The position numbers and the translations under genes are program-made. The notes below the pieces were generated by a model. It was not told the origin of the DNA. It ran no database searches and saw only the letters and a list, made by a program, of their open reading frames with translations. A stretch of DNA of 64,000 bases, from NCBI RefSeq assembly GCF_014905175.1, contig NC_057792.1, positions 1,054,001 through 1,118,000 of the forward strand, read 5' to 3'. This DNA comes from Aphidius gifuensis. Lineage: Eukaryota; Arthropoda; Insecta; Hymenoptera; Braconidae. Of the stretch, positions 1-12,227 are shown piece by piece (positions within the stretch are counted from its first letter, which is position 1; each line of letters starts with the position of its first letter).

Positions 1-3000
1 ATTGTGCTAGACAGTTTGGCAACAACACACACTCAATTCAAATAATCCCCTGTAGATCAAAGTCCAATTTGTGACGAAATTTCTTCTTTCAAATATCACC
101 TCATCACCTAAATCATATTTATTTTCAAAATTTAATTTAAACAAATCAATCATAATAATTATCAATCGTCATATTTGAATAACAACTTTTAATAAATTTA
201 TTTTCATTAAAATTGTTTCAATTTAATTCTTTTTTTTCTTCATAAATCAATTGAGTTATTGATTTGTTTATTTATTTATCTTTTTTCAATTTATTTATTT
301 CTTCAAACAGTTAACTTAATTTATATAGTTTTTTATAAATTAAAATTAAACAAATACATTGATATATATTTTAAATTAACAGTACTTGTTGTTGTCATTT
401 TGACCCATTCACACTGACAATTTACAGTCTTGACAAATTGCTAGAAATAGATACACGTGAAAAGCACATATCGTTCACGCGTAAAACCAATGACCACTTG
501 GTCATCTTGACTCTTCATCAACTTGTTTCAATTCTAGAAAAAAAATTACATCTACATCAAGCCTATTTTTTCTTCTAAATCCAAGATCAATCAATCAATC
601 TGCTAAATTAATATCAATTAAAATTAATACCTCTTTTTCTAAATGACAAAAAACAAATAAAAAAAACATCTATCACTTTACCCAACAAGTCCTAATTAGA
701 AAAAAATATTTCTATCAATTTTATTAATCAAACAAGTAAATTTTCAATTTGTAAAATTTCATGAAAATTATTTAATTAATGTCAAGGTAATATTTATAAA
801 TTTTGACAATTGATTATTTATTTTTTTTCAATATATATTTGCAATTCAAGGCTCTCAAATTAATGCCACTGTACTCTGTCAAGGTTCATTATTATATTGA
901 CCTAGAAGACGTATTAAATTAAACAAAAAAAATTAATTATTTAAACAATTATTATTATTAATTGATATATTATTTTAATTTATTAAAATCATTTTTTTTC
1001 TTTCACCTGTTTTTATTTGTGTTATAAATTTTTTATATTTATTTTATTTATAATTATTATTTACTCAATTTACTTGGGAATAATTTGTGGATGTTTGTGT
1101 GCGTGTGTTGTGATGATGAAGACATAAGGCAATGCAACATGATTACGAAATCGAAATTGTCGTCAAGGGTACTCGTAAACTGCGTTTAGTAAATTTTTTT
1201 ATTTTTTTTATTTGTTATTTTTTTTCTAGATAGTAACTGTCAGTAATTGATTGACAATATGCATATATCAAAATCACAGTTATTTAAAAAAAAGAAAATT
1301 TTTTAAATAGTTAATTTATTGTTTAAATAAATAATTTATTTTCTACATATTCAATTTATCGAAAAAAAAAAAAACAAGTAGATAAATATTTTCATGAATA
1401 AATGTTTATTAAATTTTTTTTTGTTTATTTAAAAATCAAAATCAAATAAACAATGTTTAAATTTATAAAAAAAATATAAAATATATTTTTTAAATTAATG
1501 AAAAAGTAATAATAATAATTTATTATTATTTTTTGTGAAAAAAAAGAAAAAGATTGATAAAAAATTTTATTGTTTTACATAAGGAAATTGATAAAAAGAT
1601 ATTAATTTTTTATTATTTTGTTATTGTTTATCATTTTTTATTTATTTAATTCCACGTGTGGATTAAAAAAAAAAAAGTTGTAATAAACAAATTTGTTTAT
1701 GAACAAATTGCTGGCTTCAATAGACTACAGACAATTTAATTTTTTTTTCTTTCTGGCTCGTATATTGAGTTTAAAATATATTTTTTTTTTTATTTTTGCG
1801 ATATAGAAAATATTAATAGACCAATAGTTATTGTCTAATACAAGTCAATGTTTAACTGGCCAATCGTACAAATGAATTTATGCACCGTTAACTCGTTTGC
1901 GCTCTTACCGTTCTGACTATTATTAAATTTGTCCTTAGTTGAGTATTGTGAGGGTTACTGCAATATCAAAATAAAAAAAAAAAAATTATTTAAAACAACT
2001 ACTATTTAGTTTTCAATTATTTACCACATGAGTCAGGCTTCAACTTGGGCCTTCTTCTTATCAATACATTTATTTTTTCGGTGTGAATTTTTTAAATGAC
2101 TTGTTTAAATATTTTAAATATTAATTATTATTAAATATATATTATTCAAATTTTTCACAGTGATATTATTTTTATTTATTAACAAATTACAACATTTGTT
2201 TTATTTTAAATAATAGTTTTTTGGATTATTTCTTACTGTGAGTTTAATTTTTTATTCAAAATAATTTTTCTGCTATTTTAAATTCCAATAATTGTTGTTA
2301 TTTTTTATTTCAATAATTGTTGTTGTATTTTATTTAAATAATAAACAAATTAATAATTTATTTAACAACTTTTTCTGCTTTTAAATATTTTTTTTTGATA
2401 TTTTTATAAATAAATTAGTTATGTTATAATTTTATTTGCACATTTTAATTTTTTAAATTTATTTTATCACTTGTGAGAATTAAATACATTTACATTAAAT
2501 AAATAGAAATTATTTTTATATTTTCATATCGTTCTACATACCTCAAGTTTTTTAAAACACCATTATTTATATTATTTTTTTTTTCTATACAACTTCCTGT
2601 TTTTTGTTTAAACACTTAATAAAAAATCTCAGGGTCTTGAGAAAATATTTTATTAAATTACATTAAATAACATCAAAATATTATCTCAACAATAATTTAT
2701 AAACAAATTAATAATTATAAAAAAAAAAAAGACATTATAAAAATTTTAAAATAATAAACTAATTATATTTTTTTATCGATAAATTTTATTTTTTTTTAAT
2801 TACATGTTTGTTGACCATGGTCAGTGGTAAAAAAAAAAAAAATATTAAAAACTGTCTACCTTAAATTATCAACAGTAATAAAATGATTTTTTTAAAAATA
2901 CTTGCTATTTTTTCTTGTTTAAATTTTAATTTGATCGTTACGTAAAAATGACGGTGTGTATAAAATGTTCACGCAGTTTATTTTTGGCTCCACGTGAAGG

Positions 3001-5329
3001 AAGGATGATACAAACTGACCACTCACGTCAAAATTAATAAAATAAATAAATAAATCTATAACTAAAATAAATTTAATAAAACAGTTTTTTAAAATATTAT
3101 TTTTTCTATCAAGATCATCGATCATCCCACCTGACAATTTCATTTTTCCGCAGTAAATTTTTTGCTAAGAATAAAAAAAAATTATACAGCTTGATAAGAA
3201 TGAAGTTCACGGCTTTGTGAGCATCAATAATCAGCTGATAGTTGGAAAAAAAAATAGCAAAAAATGAATAAGCAAATAGCAAAAAGTATACTTAACAATG
3301 ATTTTATAATCATCATGTGTTTATGTTTTTCTTGGAAAATATTTTCTCTGTGTATGTGGAGAATACGTGGACATTGTTTAATTGCATACTTGACTTGACT
3401 GGCCCCAACTGCAACATGATGCATAAAAACAAAATAAATTGATGGTATTCACATCACAAATTTACCATCAGAAAAAATAAAAAAAATTAAATAATCATGA
3501 TGCATCTTGGTTTTATCTCTTTTTTTTTCTTCTGTTATTTTTTTATCAATTCTCAACTCAATTAATTTTATATTTTTTCTAAACATTTTTTATTTGTTTA
3601 TAAATTAGTTTGTTTTTTTATTTTTTATTCTCGTTTTTTTTTTAGTTTTATTTTCCTTATTTTATTACCATTATTTTGCTGGTTTATTTTTTTTTTTTTG
3701 CAACTTGTTACCCTTGGACTTGCCATCAGTTATTAGTTGGATACAACTTGACACGTCTTAGCTTTCTTGTGCATTCTGTCGTATGATTGTGTGTTTGAAT
3801 GAACATACTGAATTACCATTTCAACACTTGTCCATGTGTAAGCATGATGAATAATTAAGTCTGATTATACGATGGAATTATTGATGAGAATTAAATATAA
3901 AGTTTATTATTCGAAAAAATAAATTAAATAACAGTGTTAATTAAATTTTCATTTGCATTTATATTTTCAATCTAATTTTGCTGATAAATCTTGATATTTA
4001 TTGTTGACTTATTTTTTTTTTTTATTCAGCAAAAAATAGATTTTTCAAATTTACTCAATTTTTGCTTTTTTTTTAAATTTAAAATTTATCATTAACAATT
4101 AAAAATAAACAATAATAATATTATTAATATTTTTTTTAATTTACATAAATAATTTTCAAGTTCATTGCTATTATTTATTGTCATTTATAAAAATTAATTT
4201 TCAGTTTTTCCATAAACAAACGACAAATAAATTTTTTAAAATTTCCTTAATTTTTTTTTTTTAAATATTCAAAATTTATTATTTAAATAAAAAAAAATAA
4301 TATTAATGTTAATATTATTAATTGAATTTTCTAATTAACTTTAATTATTGTTTAAAAAAAAAATTAATAATAATTTATTTTCAATTGACATTAATATGTT
4401 TCAAGTAATTTTCAAAAAATTTTTTATTTTCATTTGAGGAATGTAAATTTTTAATCAACAAAAATAACAATTAAAAATACAATAATTTTCAATTACAATA
4501 TTTCCTATTATTTCATACAAATATATTGATTAAAACGACTCATAAAGAAAAAAAAAAAAAATTAAAAATAAAAATGATATGACAATGTTATCAGAGAAAG
4601 TATATTTATTTGTTTACATTTCAATTTCTACTATCGGCTATTCATCCTCAAAACACCACCCAATAATAAAAAAAAAATTGAACAATAATTATAAAAAATT
4701 AATCATCAACATGTAAATTTACAAATAATTTTTTTATTATTAAACCGGACAGTGTTTACTGGGGTGTGTCTGTTTATCTTGTCATTGTCCAAGAGCTTTT
4801 TTTCTATTATCTTTTGTGGTTTTTTAGTTTAACCCTCTTTTCGATATACAAGGGTAAACACCCTCAAAAAAAAAAAAAAAAAAATAGCTGCCAACATACT
4901 TAATCCAATTGCCTATCATGCAAAAAAAAAAATTAAACAAAAGCTAAGAAAAATAAATCACCAAGTGTAACCCAAACCTCATCGTCTGGTTAAATTCCAA
5001 AAAAAAATTTGAATAAATAATAATAATTCTGATAAAAAAAACAAAAAAATAAATGGATAAAAAAAATGTAGATATTCTTGGCTTGCATGTAATCATTTCT
5101 ACGTTGACCTTGGTATTTTTTTTATATTTTTTTCTCATTTTTTACTCTTGTGATTTTTTTTATACTTAAGACTATTTTTCCCATCCGTTCAGTGTCTCTT
5201 GTGAGAAGCTAGCACGTTATAGACTTAATATTTTTTTTTTTTTATTATTTTAATTTATTTCATTTTTTTGCCCATACTTTATTTGTTTTCTTTTTTTAAA
5301 TTTTTTATAAGTCACGCAAGCAATGTGTA
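1..5329. other. AT-rich non-coding region upstream of the TBC gene
   Basis: Long stretch of A/T homopolymers with no convincing exon except the candidate at 1132-1188. Short open frames here are T-rich low-complexity translations on the minus strand with no domain-like content. It could hold 5' untranslated exons, enhancers or the first intron of a longer isoform of the downstream Rab-GAP gene. Confidence 0.6.
1132..1188 (+). CDS. Candidate alternative first coding exon of the TBC1D1/4-like gene
   Basis: A patch of higher complexity reads ATG then 19 codons (MQHDYEIEIVVKGTRKLRL) and runs directly into a GTAAAT donor at 1189. The phase is 0, the same as the junction at which exon 2 of the Rab-GAP gene (7728) begins, so splicing 1188 to 7728 would keep the frame and give an alternative N-terminus. 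The codons use C and G more than the surrounding DNA. There is no domain to recognise, and a single short exon with a fair donor can arise by chance, so this is only a candidate. Confidence 0.28.
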
Positions 5330-5620
5330 GTGAGTTAGGGAACAAACAGCGTCGCGACGCTTTTTTTCGCGACACGAGCCAGTCGATGTCCGTGCGTTCC
5401 CGCGTCAGGGACTCGCTGCTGTGCTCAAATAAAATATTTAAAAATAAATAATTTATCATTTGAAAAGCTTAATTAATTATCCAATTGTTTTTTTATACCA
5501 AATCGCTGTGAACACTGTGAATTTCATTAACTGTTATTTAAAAAAAGCAAAAAAATGATAGAAATAATTTGACTGTTTAAATTGTGATTTTTTTTTAAAT
5601 TTGAAAATTATCTTTTCGTT
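5330..5620 (+). promoter_or_regulatory. Probable promoter and 5' UTR of the TBC1D1/4-like gene
   Basis: A GC-richer island stands out in the AT background, with many CpGs between about 5330 and 5425. It contains a perfect 12-bp palindrome, GCGTCGCGACGC at 5349-5360, followed by a second CGCGAC. It ends about 200 bases before the ATG at 5621. No TATA box is obvious at a fixed distance, which would suit a housekeeping-type start. The exact transcription start cannot be read from sequence alone. Confidence 0.45.
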
Positions 5621-5707
5621 ATGATTACTGTACCGATATCTGGATCAAGTCCTTATGTGACAACACCATCTTTTAGTGATGCTAGTACCCTCAAAAAAAG
5701 AAAAACG
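5621..5707 (+). CDS. plx: Rab-GAP exon 1
   Basis: Start ATG followed by 29 codons (MITVPISGSSPYVTTPSF and on), ending LKKRKT before a GTGAGA donor, phase 0. The ATG was chosen because it is the first in this frame after the GC-rich upstream patch. The Ser/Thr-rich stretch has no domain of its own. Confidence 0.75.
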
Positions 5708-8700
5708 GTGAGATTATTTTTTTTCAAAATAAAAAAACAACAATAATTCATTATACGCAAAAAAAAAAAAAATTTTATTTGTTTTTTTTTTATTAAATAT
5801 CGACCTTCGAGTATCACATCCGGCAAGTGTCACATAAATTTAAAAAATATTGACAATATGAAATACAATACTCTATCTACATGTGTGTGTTTGAAATATA
5901 AAAAAATTTTACAAACAAACATTGAAAAAAAAAAAAATTGCTAAGAATGTTTTGTAAAATTTTTCTCATTTGATTTTGCAATGTCATGAATTATGATTTA
6001 TAAAATGCACAATGATGATGGATCCATTGACTTTGTCAGGTTTAACAAAGTTTGTCCTTCAAAATAAAGATTATTTATTTCAAAAATATTCACAGCAAGA
6101 TTGTTGCAAACTGGGCTGCGTTTCTAAATTAGTAACACACTCATACATCTCTCGAAAAAGAAATAAATATTATTCTAAAAATCATTCATTTAATTTCACT
6201 TGAATCAATTTTTTTTATTTATTTAAAAAATAAACTAGAATAAAATCAAGATATCACAAATGGCACAAATAATAATAATGAAAAATAAAAAAATCTTATG
6301 CATGTCATTTCTAAAGAAACTTCTTATTCAGACTTGGGTGTTCTACTTATTGCAAATCTTGTCGCGATTGAGCACGCAACAAACTCGACAATTATTCATT
6401 TATTTACACAAATAATTTTAACCCAGCCATTGCCATTTTTTTTTTTCTTATTAATATTTATTTTTTCATTTATTTATACACCAAAATGACATAAAGATAT
6501 TGTCAATAATTGATGACAATTAGATCAGCATGACGCACACAATAATTGATTGAAAAAAATAATAAAAATGAATTTAATGTTCATCTATTATTGTCAAGAT
6601 ATTTTTACATTAAATAAATAAATTGTTATTAATAAAGCTCTTAAAAATAATTAACACTGAATTTTTAATTTACGTTTTAAATATTAATTTTTTTTGTGTA
6701 AATAATGATATAAATAGTTCAACTGGACTTGGCAACATCTGGTATTAATATCCATTTGTAAAAAAATATTTTTTAAATGTTAAAAAAACTAACGAAATTG
6801 ATAGAAAAAATCGTATCAATCGGCCATGTGTTGGCTGAATGACAAATGTGTTTAAAGATAATAATAAAGCTCAATTGATAATTGGATAACAGAAGCCTGA
6901 TTATTGACATTTTAATTTTATATGTCAGCCCTTAAATATATTCTGACTTTGAAATAATTATTTTGTTAACATGCAAAGACATTAAATAAATAAAAATTAA
7001 CTTTTATTTTAAATATTAATCTAGCAATATATTGAGGAAAAAATATTCAAATATTTATCATTTAAATATTCAAAAAAATTCCGTCATTTAAAAAAATTGA
7101 TAAAATAAACAAAATAATCTTTTAAGATGGATTTTTTATTTATTTATTTATTTCCAAATGGACCAAAAATATTTTTGCATCAATTTAGAAAAGCAACCAA
7201 ACTTGTTTAAATAATTTTTTTTGTCTATAACCTTCATTGCACAAATTATTTTTTTAACCTTGTAAAATTTAATCTTATTTAAATATTTTATTCGTCATGC
7301 TTAATTCTCTTCCCTACAAAAATAGCTGCTTTTTTTTTTTCAATTTCTTTTCTATTTTTTATCATTATTTGTGGAAAAAAAAAAATTTATCTCCGGCCTC
7401 TTGACGTATATTTTTATCCAACTGTTCATCTCTGCTAGGAAGTCGAATAGAATCAAATAAATTAATTGAATATTTCATAAAAAAAAAAAAGAATCTTTTT
7501 TTTTACTTAACAATTTTTTATATCTGTTTGTGTGTTTGTTGTTATTGAAATACGTGCATGTACAATTGAGGAAATATTACGTTGATACAAGTGTATAGCT
7601 GATTACACAATACGAGGCATAAATAATCATAATTTATCGAACAAAAGAATGTCATATTGTTGCTCATAAAAATATAATAAAAAAAAATATCTATGCAATA
7701 ATTTATTATATTTAATTTTGATTACAGGTGCAAGAATTATTTAGCGCCATGAAAGAACAATCGTCATTGTCAAGAGTTGACAGAGAAAGAGAACTTCAAA
7801 GATCAAATAGCAGTGCAGCTTCATTGACAACAATTGGTGTTGATATATCACCAAGTTCATCACATTTTTTTGAGGTAAATTATTAACTATTATTGAAGCA
7901 CTATTAACAATATAATAATATTTTATTTTATCAAAAAAAAATCAGGTATTATATGTTGGAAAAATAAAGCTATCACATCAAAAAGTACCAGAAACATTTA
8001 TTGATGATGCATTGGTTAAATTTAAAGTACATTGTTTAGAAAAAACAAAATCAAATGCTAGTAATTTAATTGCTGAATGTAATCAATTACGTCGTCAGGC
8101 ACATATTGGTGCTGCTAATGAAAATAGACGTGATAGTAATGATTCAACAACAAGTGATCAAGATAATAATGATAATGTAAATGGTACAAATTTAATATCA
8201 CCAACAAGTCCACTTGGTGTTGTACAAACACTAGGTGGTTCTGTTGAATCATTACCTGTACCTGTACATGATATTGATATACAAGATAATAATCAACAAA
8301 TTAATAATAAAAAAATTGTTAATAATACAATGCCAGTTCCTGATGTTATGAGAAATAGAGCATCGTCAACTGGTAGTGTATTAGGACCAAGAAGAGAATC
8401 ATCTGCTAAAGGAAATGATGATCATAATCGTACAATGCTTTTTCAGGTATTTAATTTTTTTTATTTTCATTTGATTTGTTGATTTAATATTAAATTTATT
8501 AACGAGTAAATGTCATTGCTATTTTTTTTCGAAATTTCGATTTCTTAATTTATAAGGGTAAAGTTTTCTATCGCATTCGGCGAGTCAGCTTTTTGCCAAA
8601 AAAACCTTCTTTTTAATTTAAAAAAAAATCAGCTATTTTTAATTTATTTTTAATTCACCAAATATGATAGAAAAAAAAAAGAAAATAATGATTTTTTAAA

Positions 8701-11700
8701 TCGAAATTTCTTCTACTTTAAATAATAAAAATTGTATCTATTTTTTTTTCGATTTAACTTTTAAAATAGATAAAAAAAACTACAATAGTCAATAAAAAAA
8801 TATTTAAATATCATTTAATTATAAAGCATCATTTTTAATTGAAAAAAAAAAAATATAAAATTAATTTAATTTAATTGTATATTATCAACAGGTTGGAAGA
8901 GTTGATTTACGACTAATAAGTCCAGATAGAAAACAAGTATTATTTCATAAACAACTCAAAGACATTGCAAGTTGTGTACAAGGAATAAAAAATTCTGAAC
9001 ATTTTGGTTTTATTTGTCGTGAAGCAGCAGTTGATTGTTTCATTGGATATATATTCAAATGTCAATCAGCCTCGGTTGCTGATGACTTGGTTGGAGGTAA
9101 AATATACGCCTCTTCCTTTCATCAAACTATTAATCAAAAAAAATACTACAATTTTTTTTTCTTTCATTTCATTCTTTTACCCTAATAATTTATTTAATAA
9201 ACCACTTAATTTTTTTTTTTTTAACATGTAGTATTAATTTTGCTATAATTATTTTGTTTTTTTTTTTACATTTCTTGGTTTTTATTTTCAGCAATAACTC
9301 AAGCATTCATTGCAACTTGTCACGGTTTGAAGAAAGAACGTTCAGTATTTTCTTGTGAGCATTGTCCAATGATTTGGTACACAAAGCTAGTCCAAGAAAT
9401 TGACGGTCAAAACGATAGAAAAACTCAAAATATAATATTTTCAAGAATGGAAATGCTACCAGAGGATGAACAAGAAATTGTCGTTACAAAATATAAAGGT
9501 GCTGAAGCTGCTGGTGGTTCTGGACGTGAATTTAGTTTACGTGAACAAAATCAATTTTTAATGATGTTATTACGTGCACATTGTGAATCAAAACAAACAC
9601 GACATGTACATGATACTGCTGAAAATCGTAGTGAATTTTTAAATCAATATTTAAGTGTTGGTGTTGGTAGTACAATATTTATGAAAGCCAAAAGATCATT
9701 GACAAATAGTTTTGATCATTTAATGAAAAGAAAAGGTTCACGTGATGATTTTGGTATTGGTACAAGTGTTAGAGAAGCTAAAAGTGAACGTCAAAGTCCA
9801 GTTAGTAGTGGTCCAATTATTACAACTGGTGACACAACACCAGATTCAAATAGACCAAGATCATTGAGAGTATCACCGGAACAACAATTGACAGTAACAA
9901 CTGGACCAAAAAGTCCAATGATGGATATATTTTTAAAAGTTGGAAATTCACCAAAAATGTCACCAACTGAATCTGAAGATTACAGTCATTTACAATCACG
10001 TGGATCATGGCGTCAAGCAATATTAAATCGTGTTGTTACACCAGGAAAAGATCAAGATAATCGTGATGGTGAAAAATTAAATGGTAATAATAATAATATT
10101 AATATGATTAAGCCAAAAAGAACACGTGATGAATTACGTGAATTATGGAAAAATGCAATAAATCAACAAGTTATATTAATACGTATGGAAAAAGAAAATA
10201 CAAGATTACGTGTACGACAAGAAGAAGCAACAATGAAAAGAATAAAACTTGAATATGATGAATTAAGTAATTGTGCACGTGAACTTGGTGAAGTATGGGA
10301 TTTATTAGTTAGTAAAGAATCAAGAATATCAACAAAATGTGATAATCAAATGTTATTACAAGCAATAAAACAAGGTGTACCACGTGGTAAACGTGGTGAA
10401 GTATGGCAATTTTTAGCTGAACAATATTGTTTAAAAATGCCACCAATAAATACACATGATTATCCAAATTATAATACACCATATGAATTATTATTAAAAC
10501 AATTGACATCACAACAACATGCAATATTAATTGATCTTGGTAGAACATTTCCAAATCATCCATATTTTTCATCACCACTTGGTCCAGGACAACTTGCGTT
10601 ATTTAATTTATTAAAAGCATATTCATTACTTGATCATGAAGTTGGTTATTGTCAAGGTTTAAGTTTTGTTGCTGGTGTATTATTATTACATATGTCAGAA
10701 GATCAAGCATTTTTTTTACTTCGTCATTTAATGTTTAGACGTGGATTGAGAAAATTATATCTTCCTGATATGGCTGCATTACAATTACATCTTTATCAAT
10801 TATCACGTTTATTACGTGATAGATTACCTTTAATTTACAATCATTTTGATAAACATGAAGTATCACCAACATTATATGCAGCACCATGGTTATTGACATT
10901 ATTTGCAAGTCAATTTCCACTTGGTTTTGTAACACGTGTATTTGATTTGTTATTGTTGGAAAGTTCAGAAGTTATATTTAGAGTTGCATTAGCTCTACTT
11001 GAAGAACATCAAGATAAATTATTATTATGTGACAGTTTTGAAGAAATAATGGATTATTTAAAAATTAAAGTTCCATCTGTTGATAAATTAATACTTGATC
11101 GTGTTATGAAACGTGTATTTTATCCAGATATTGAAATACTTAAACAACTCAATGAATATCGTGTTGAGTATCAAGTATTACAAGAAGAAATGATATCAGT
11201 TAAATATCAAATTGAAAATATTGAAAAACTAGAAATAATTAATAAACAGTTGAAAAAACAAAATGAACAATTAAATTCACAACTTGATATTGTTGTTAAT
11301 AATTTACATCATTTAGAAACAAAAATATCAACAAGATCATCACAGCCACAATCATCAAATCATAAATATGAATCACAAATACGTAGTTTAGAAGTAACAG
11401 TATCAACACTTGGTGGTTTTATACAACAACTTGCTGATACTAGAAGTGATATTGAAATACCAGGTGATGTTAGACGTATATGTGCACAATTAAGTATTGC
11501 TGAAAAACGTAAATATAACAATACAACAAAATCATATCCATTTAAAATAATTGAAGATAATAATAATCATTATTATGAACCACAAAAAAGTAATTCAACT
11601 GGTGGACGTGATTCAAAATTATATTTAAAAAATAATATGGAAACACCATATCCACTTAAATCAGCATTGAGCCAACCAAATTTGGGAACAAAGCTAGAAA

Positions 11701-12227
11701 AAATGTCATCATTTTTTGCTAATTCACATAATCATATACAACGACAACGTGCTGAACGTGCTGCAATACGTAATGAATCATTTAACGAAACTAATAATGA
11801 TGAAAATGATCCAAAAACAGTTAATATTGATATTAAAATAACCGATACAGTTAACAATCAAACACAAGATAATAATAATAATGCATCACAAATTGATAAT
11901 AAATTAAAAATTGATAATAATTTGGGCTTTGAAAAATCATCATCATTACCATTGAATAATAAAATTAAATTAAAATCAACTAAATCAGCATATGAGCTTG
12001 GTTCTGTTAAAAAAATACCAACAACAAAGCTTGAAGATATTAATGATGGTGGTGTTATAAGTGTTGGAACAATTCATCCACTTGATTCTTGCAGTGATGT
12101 TAATTTTAAATATGGTGGTACAACTAAATTAAAATGTATTAAACCAGTTAGATTGTTATCAAATCCTGGTAGTCAAAATGATAACAAAGATATACAACAA
12201 CAAAATTCAGAAATTATTACTAGATAA
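5621..12227 (+). CDS. plx: TBC1D1/TBC1D4 (AS160)-like Rab GTPase-activating protein
   Basis: Five coding exons: 5621-5707, 7728-7874, 7946-8446, 8892-9096 and 9292-12227, joined in phases 0,0,0,1; about 1291 residues, close to vertebrate TBC1D4. Order of domains: a PTB domain from FFEVLYVGKI (residue ~76) to ~325, split by an Asn/Asp/Ser-rich insert; a linker with kinase-type Ser sites (PRRESS, KRKGSRDD); the family's pre-TBC helix starting KRTRDELRELWKNA (~589); the TBC domain (~674-924); a coiled coil (~936-1000); and an Asn-rich disordered tail. The catalytic fingers are intact: IDLGRTFPNHPYF (Arg ~731) and YCQGLSFVAG (Gln ~768). Known members accelerate GTP hydrolysis by Rab8/10/14-type GTPases and control vesicle traffic. 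Only one PTB is in this model, matching the second PTB of vertebrate members; the first may be lost or lie upstream. Symbol is by analogy with Drosophila pollux. Confidence 0.93.
5708..7727 (+). other. Intron 1 of the Rab-GAP gene
   Basis: About 2 kb of AT-rich sequence between the GTGAGA donor and a TTGATTACAG acceptor. Two open frames of 63 codons at 6012 and 6298 show no protein features and are not supported as exons. Nothing else recognised. Confidence 0.7.
7728..7874 (+). CDS. plx: Rab-GAP exon 2
   Basis: 49 codons starting VQELFSAMKEQSSLSRVDRE and ending SSSHFFE at a GTAAAT donor. The acidic/basic Ser-rich stretch precedes the PTB fold, whose first strand begins at the FFE and continues in exon 3. 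Both junctions are phase 0. Confidence 0.92.
7946..8446 (+). CDS. plx: Rab-GAP exon 3 (first half of PTB plus insert)
   Basis: 167 codons. It opens VLYVGKIKLSHQKVPETF, then IDDALVKF, a signature of the TBC1D1/4 PTB, then passes into a long Asn/Asp/Ser/Thr-rich insert and ends RTMLFQ before a GTATTT donor. The insert interrupts the PTB between its first helix and the next strand (VGRVDLRLIS, exon 4), and holds the LGPRRESSAKG motif, a plausible basophilic-kinase site. Confidence 0.92.
8447..8891 (+). other. Intron 3 of the Rab-GAP gene
   Basis: 445 bases of AT-rich intron with an ATTATCAACAG acceptor. Nothing else recognised. Confidence 0.8.
8892..9096 (+). CDS. plx: Rab-GAP exon 4 (second half of PTB)
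   Basis: 68 codons plus one base. It begins VGRVDLRLISPDRKQVLF and continues HKQLKDIASCVQG, HFGFICRE and CFIGYIFKCQSASVADD, the conserved second half of the PTB. The donor GTAAAA at 9097 is phase 1; the split Ala codon is completed in exon 5. Confidence 0.93.
9292..12227 (+). CDS. plx: Rab-GAP exon 5 (TBC catalytic exon)
   Basis: A single long terminal exon with no internal intron signal needed. It finishes the PTB helix (ITQAFIATCHGLKKE), carries the linker, the pre-TBC helix, the complete TBC domain with both catalytic fingers, the coiled coil and the tail, and ends TAA at 12225-12227. The Asn runs in the tail are encoded by AAT/AAC repeats, typical of AT-rich insect genes. Confidence 0.95.

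Noticed and set aside
5250..5459. 69-codon minus-strand ORF over the GC-rich patch
   Set aside because: Runs antisense through the putative Rab-GAP promoter; the composition is explained by the CpG patch.
9820..10935. Minus-strand ORFs opposite the Rab-GAP
   Set aside because: Shadows of exon 5 of the TBC gene, which has clear domain content on the plus strand.
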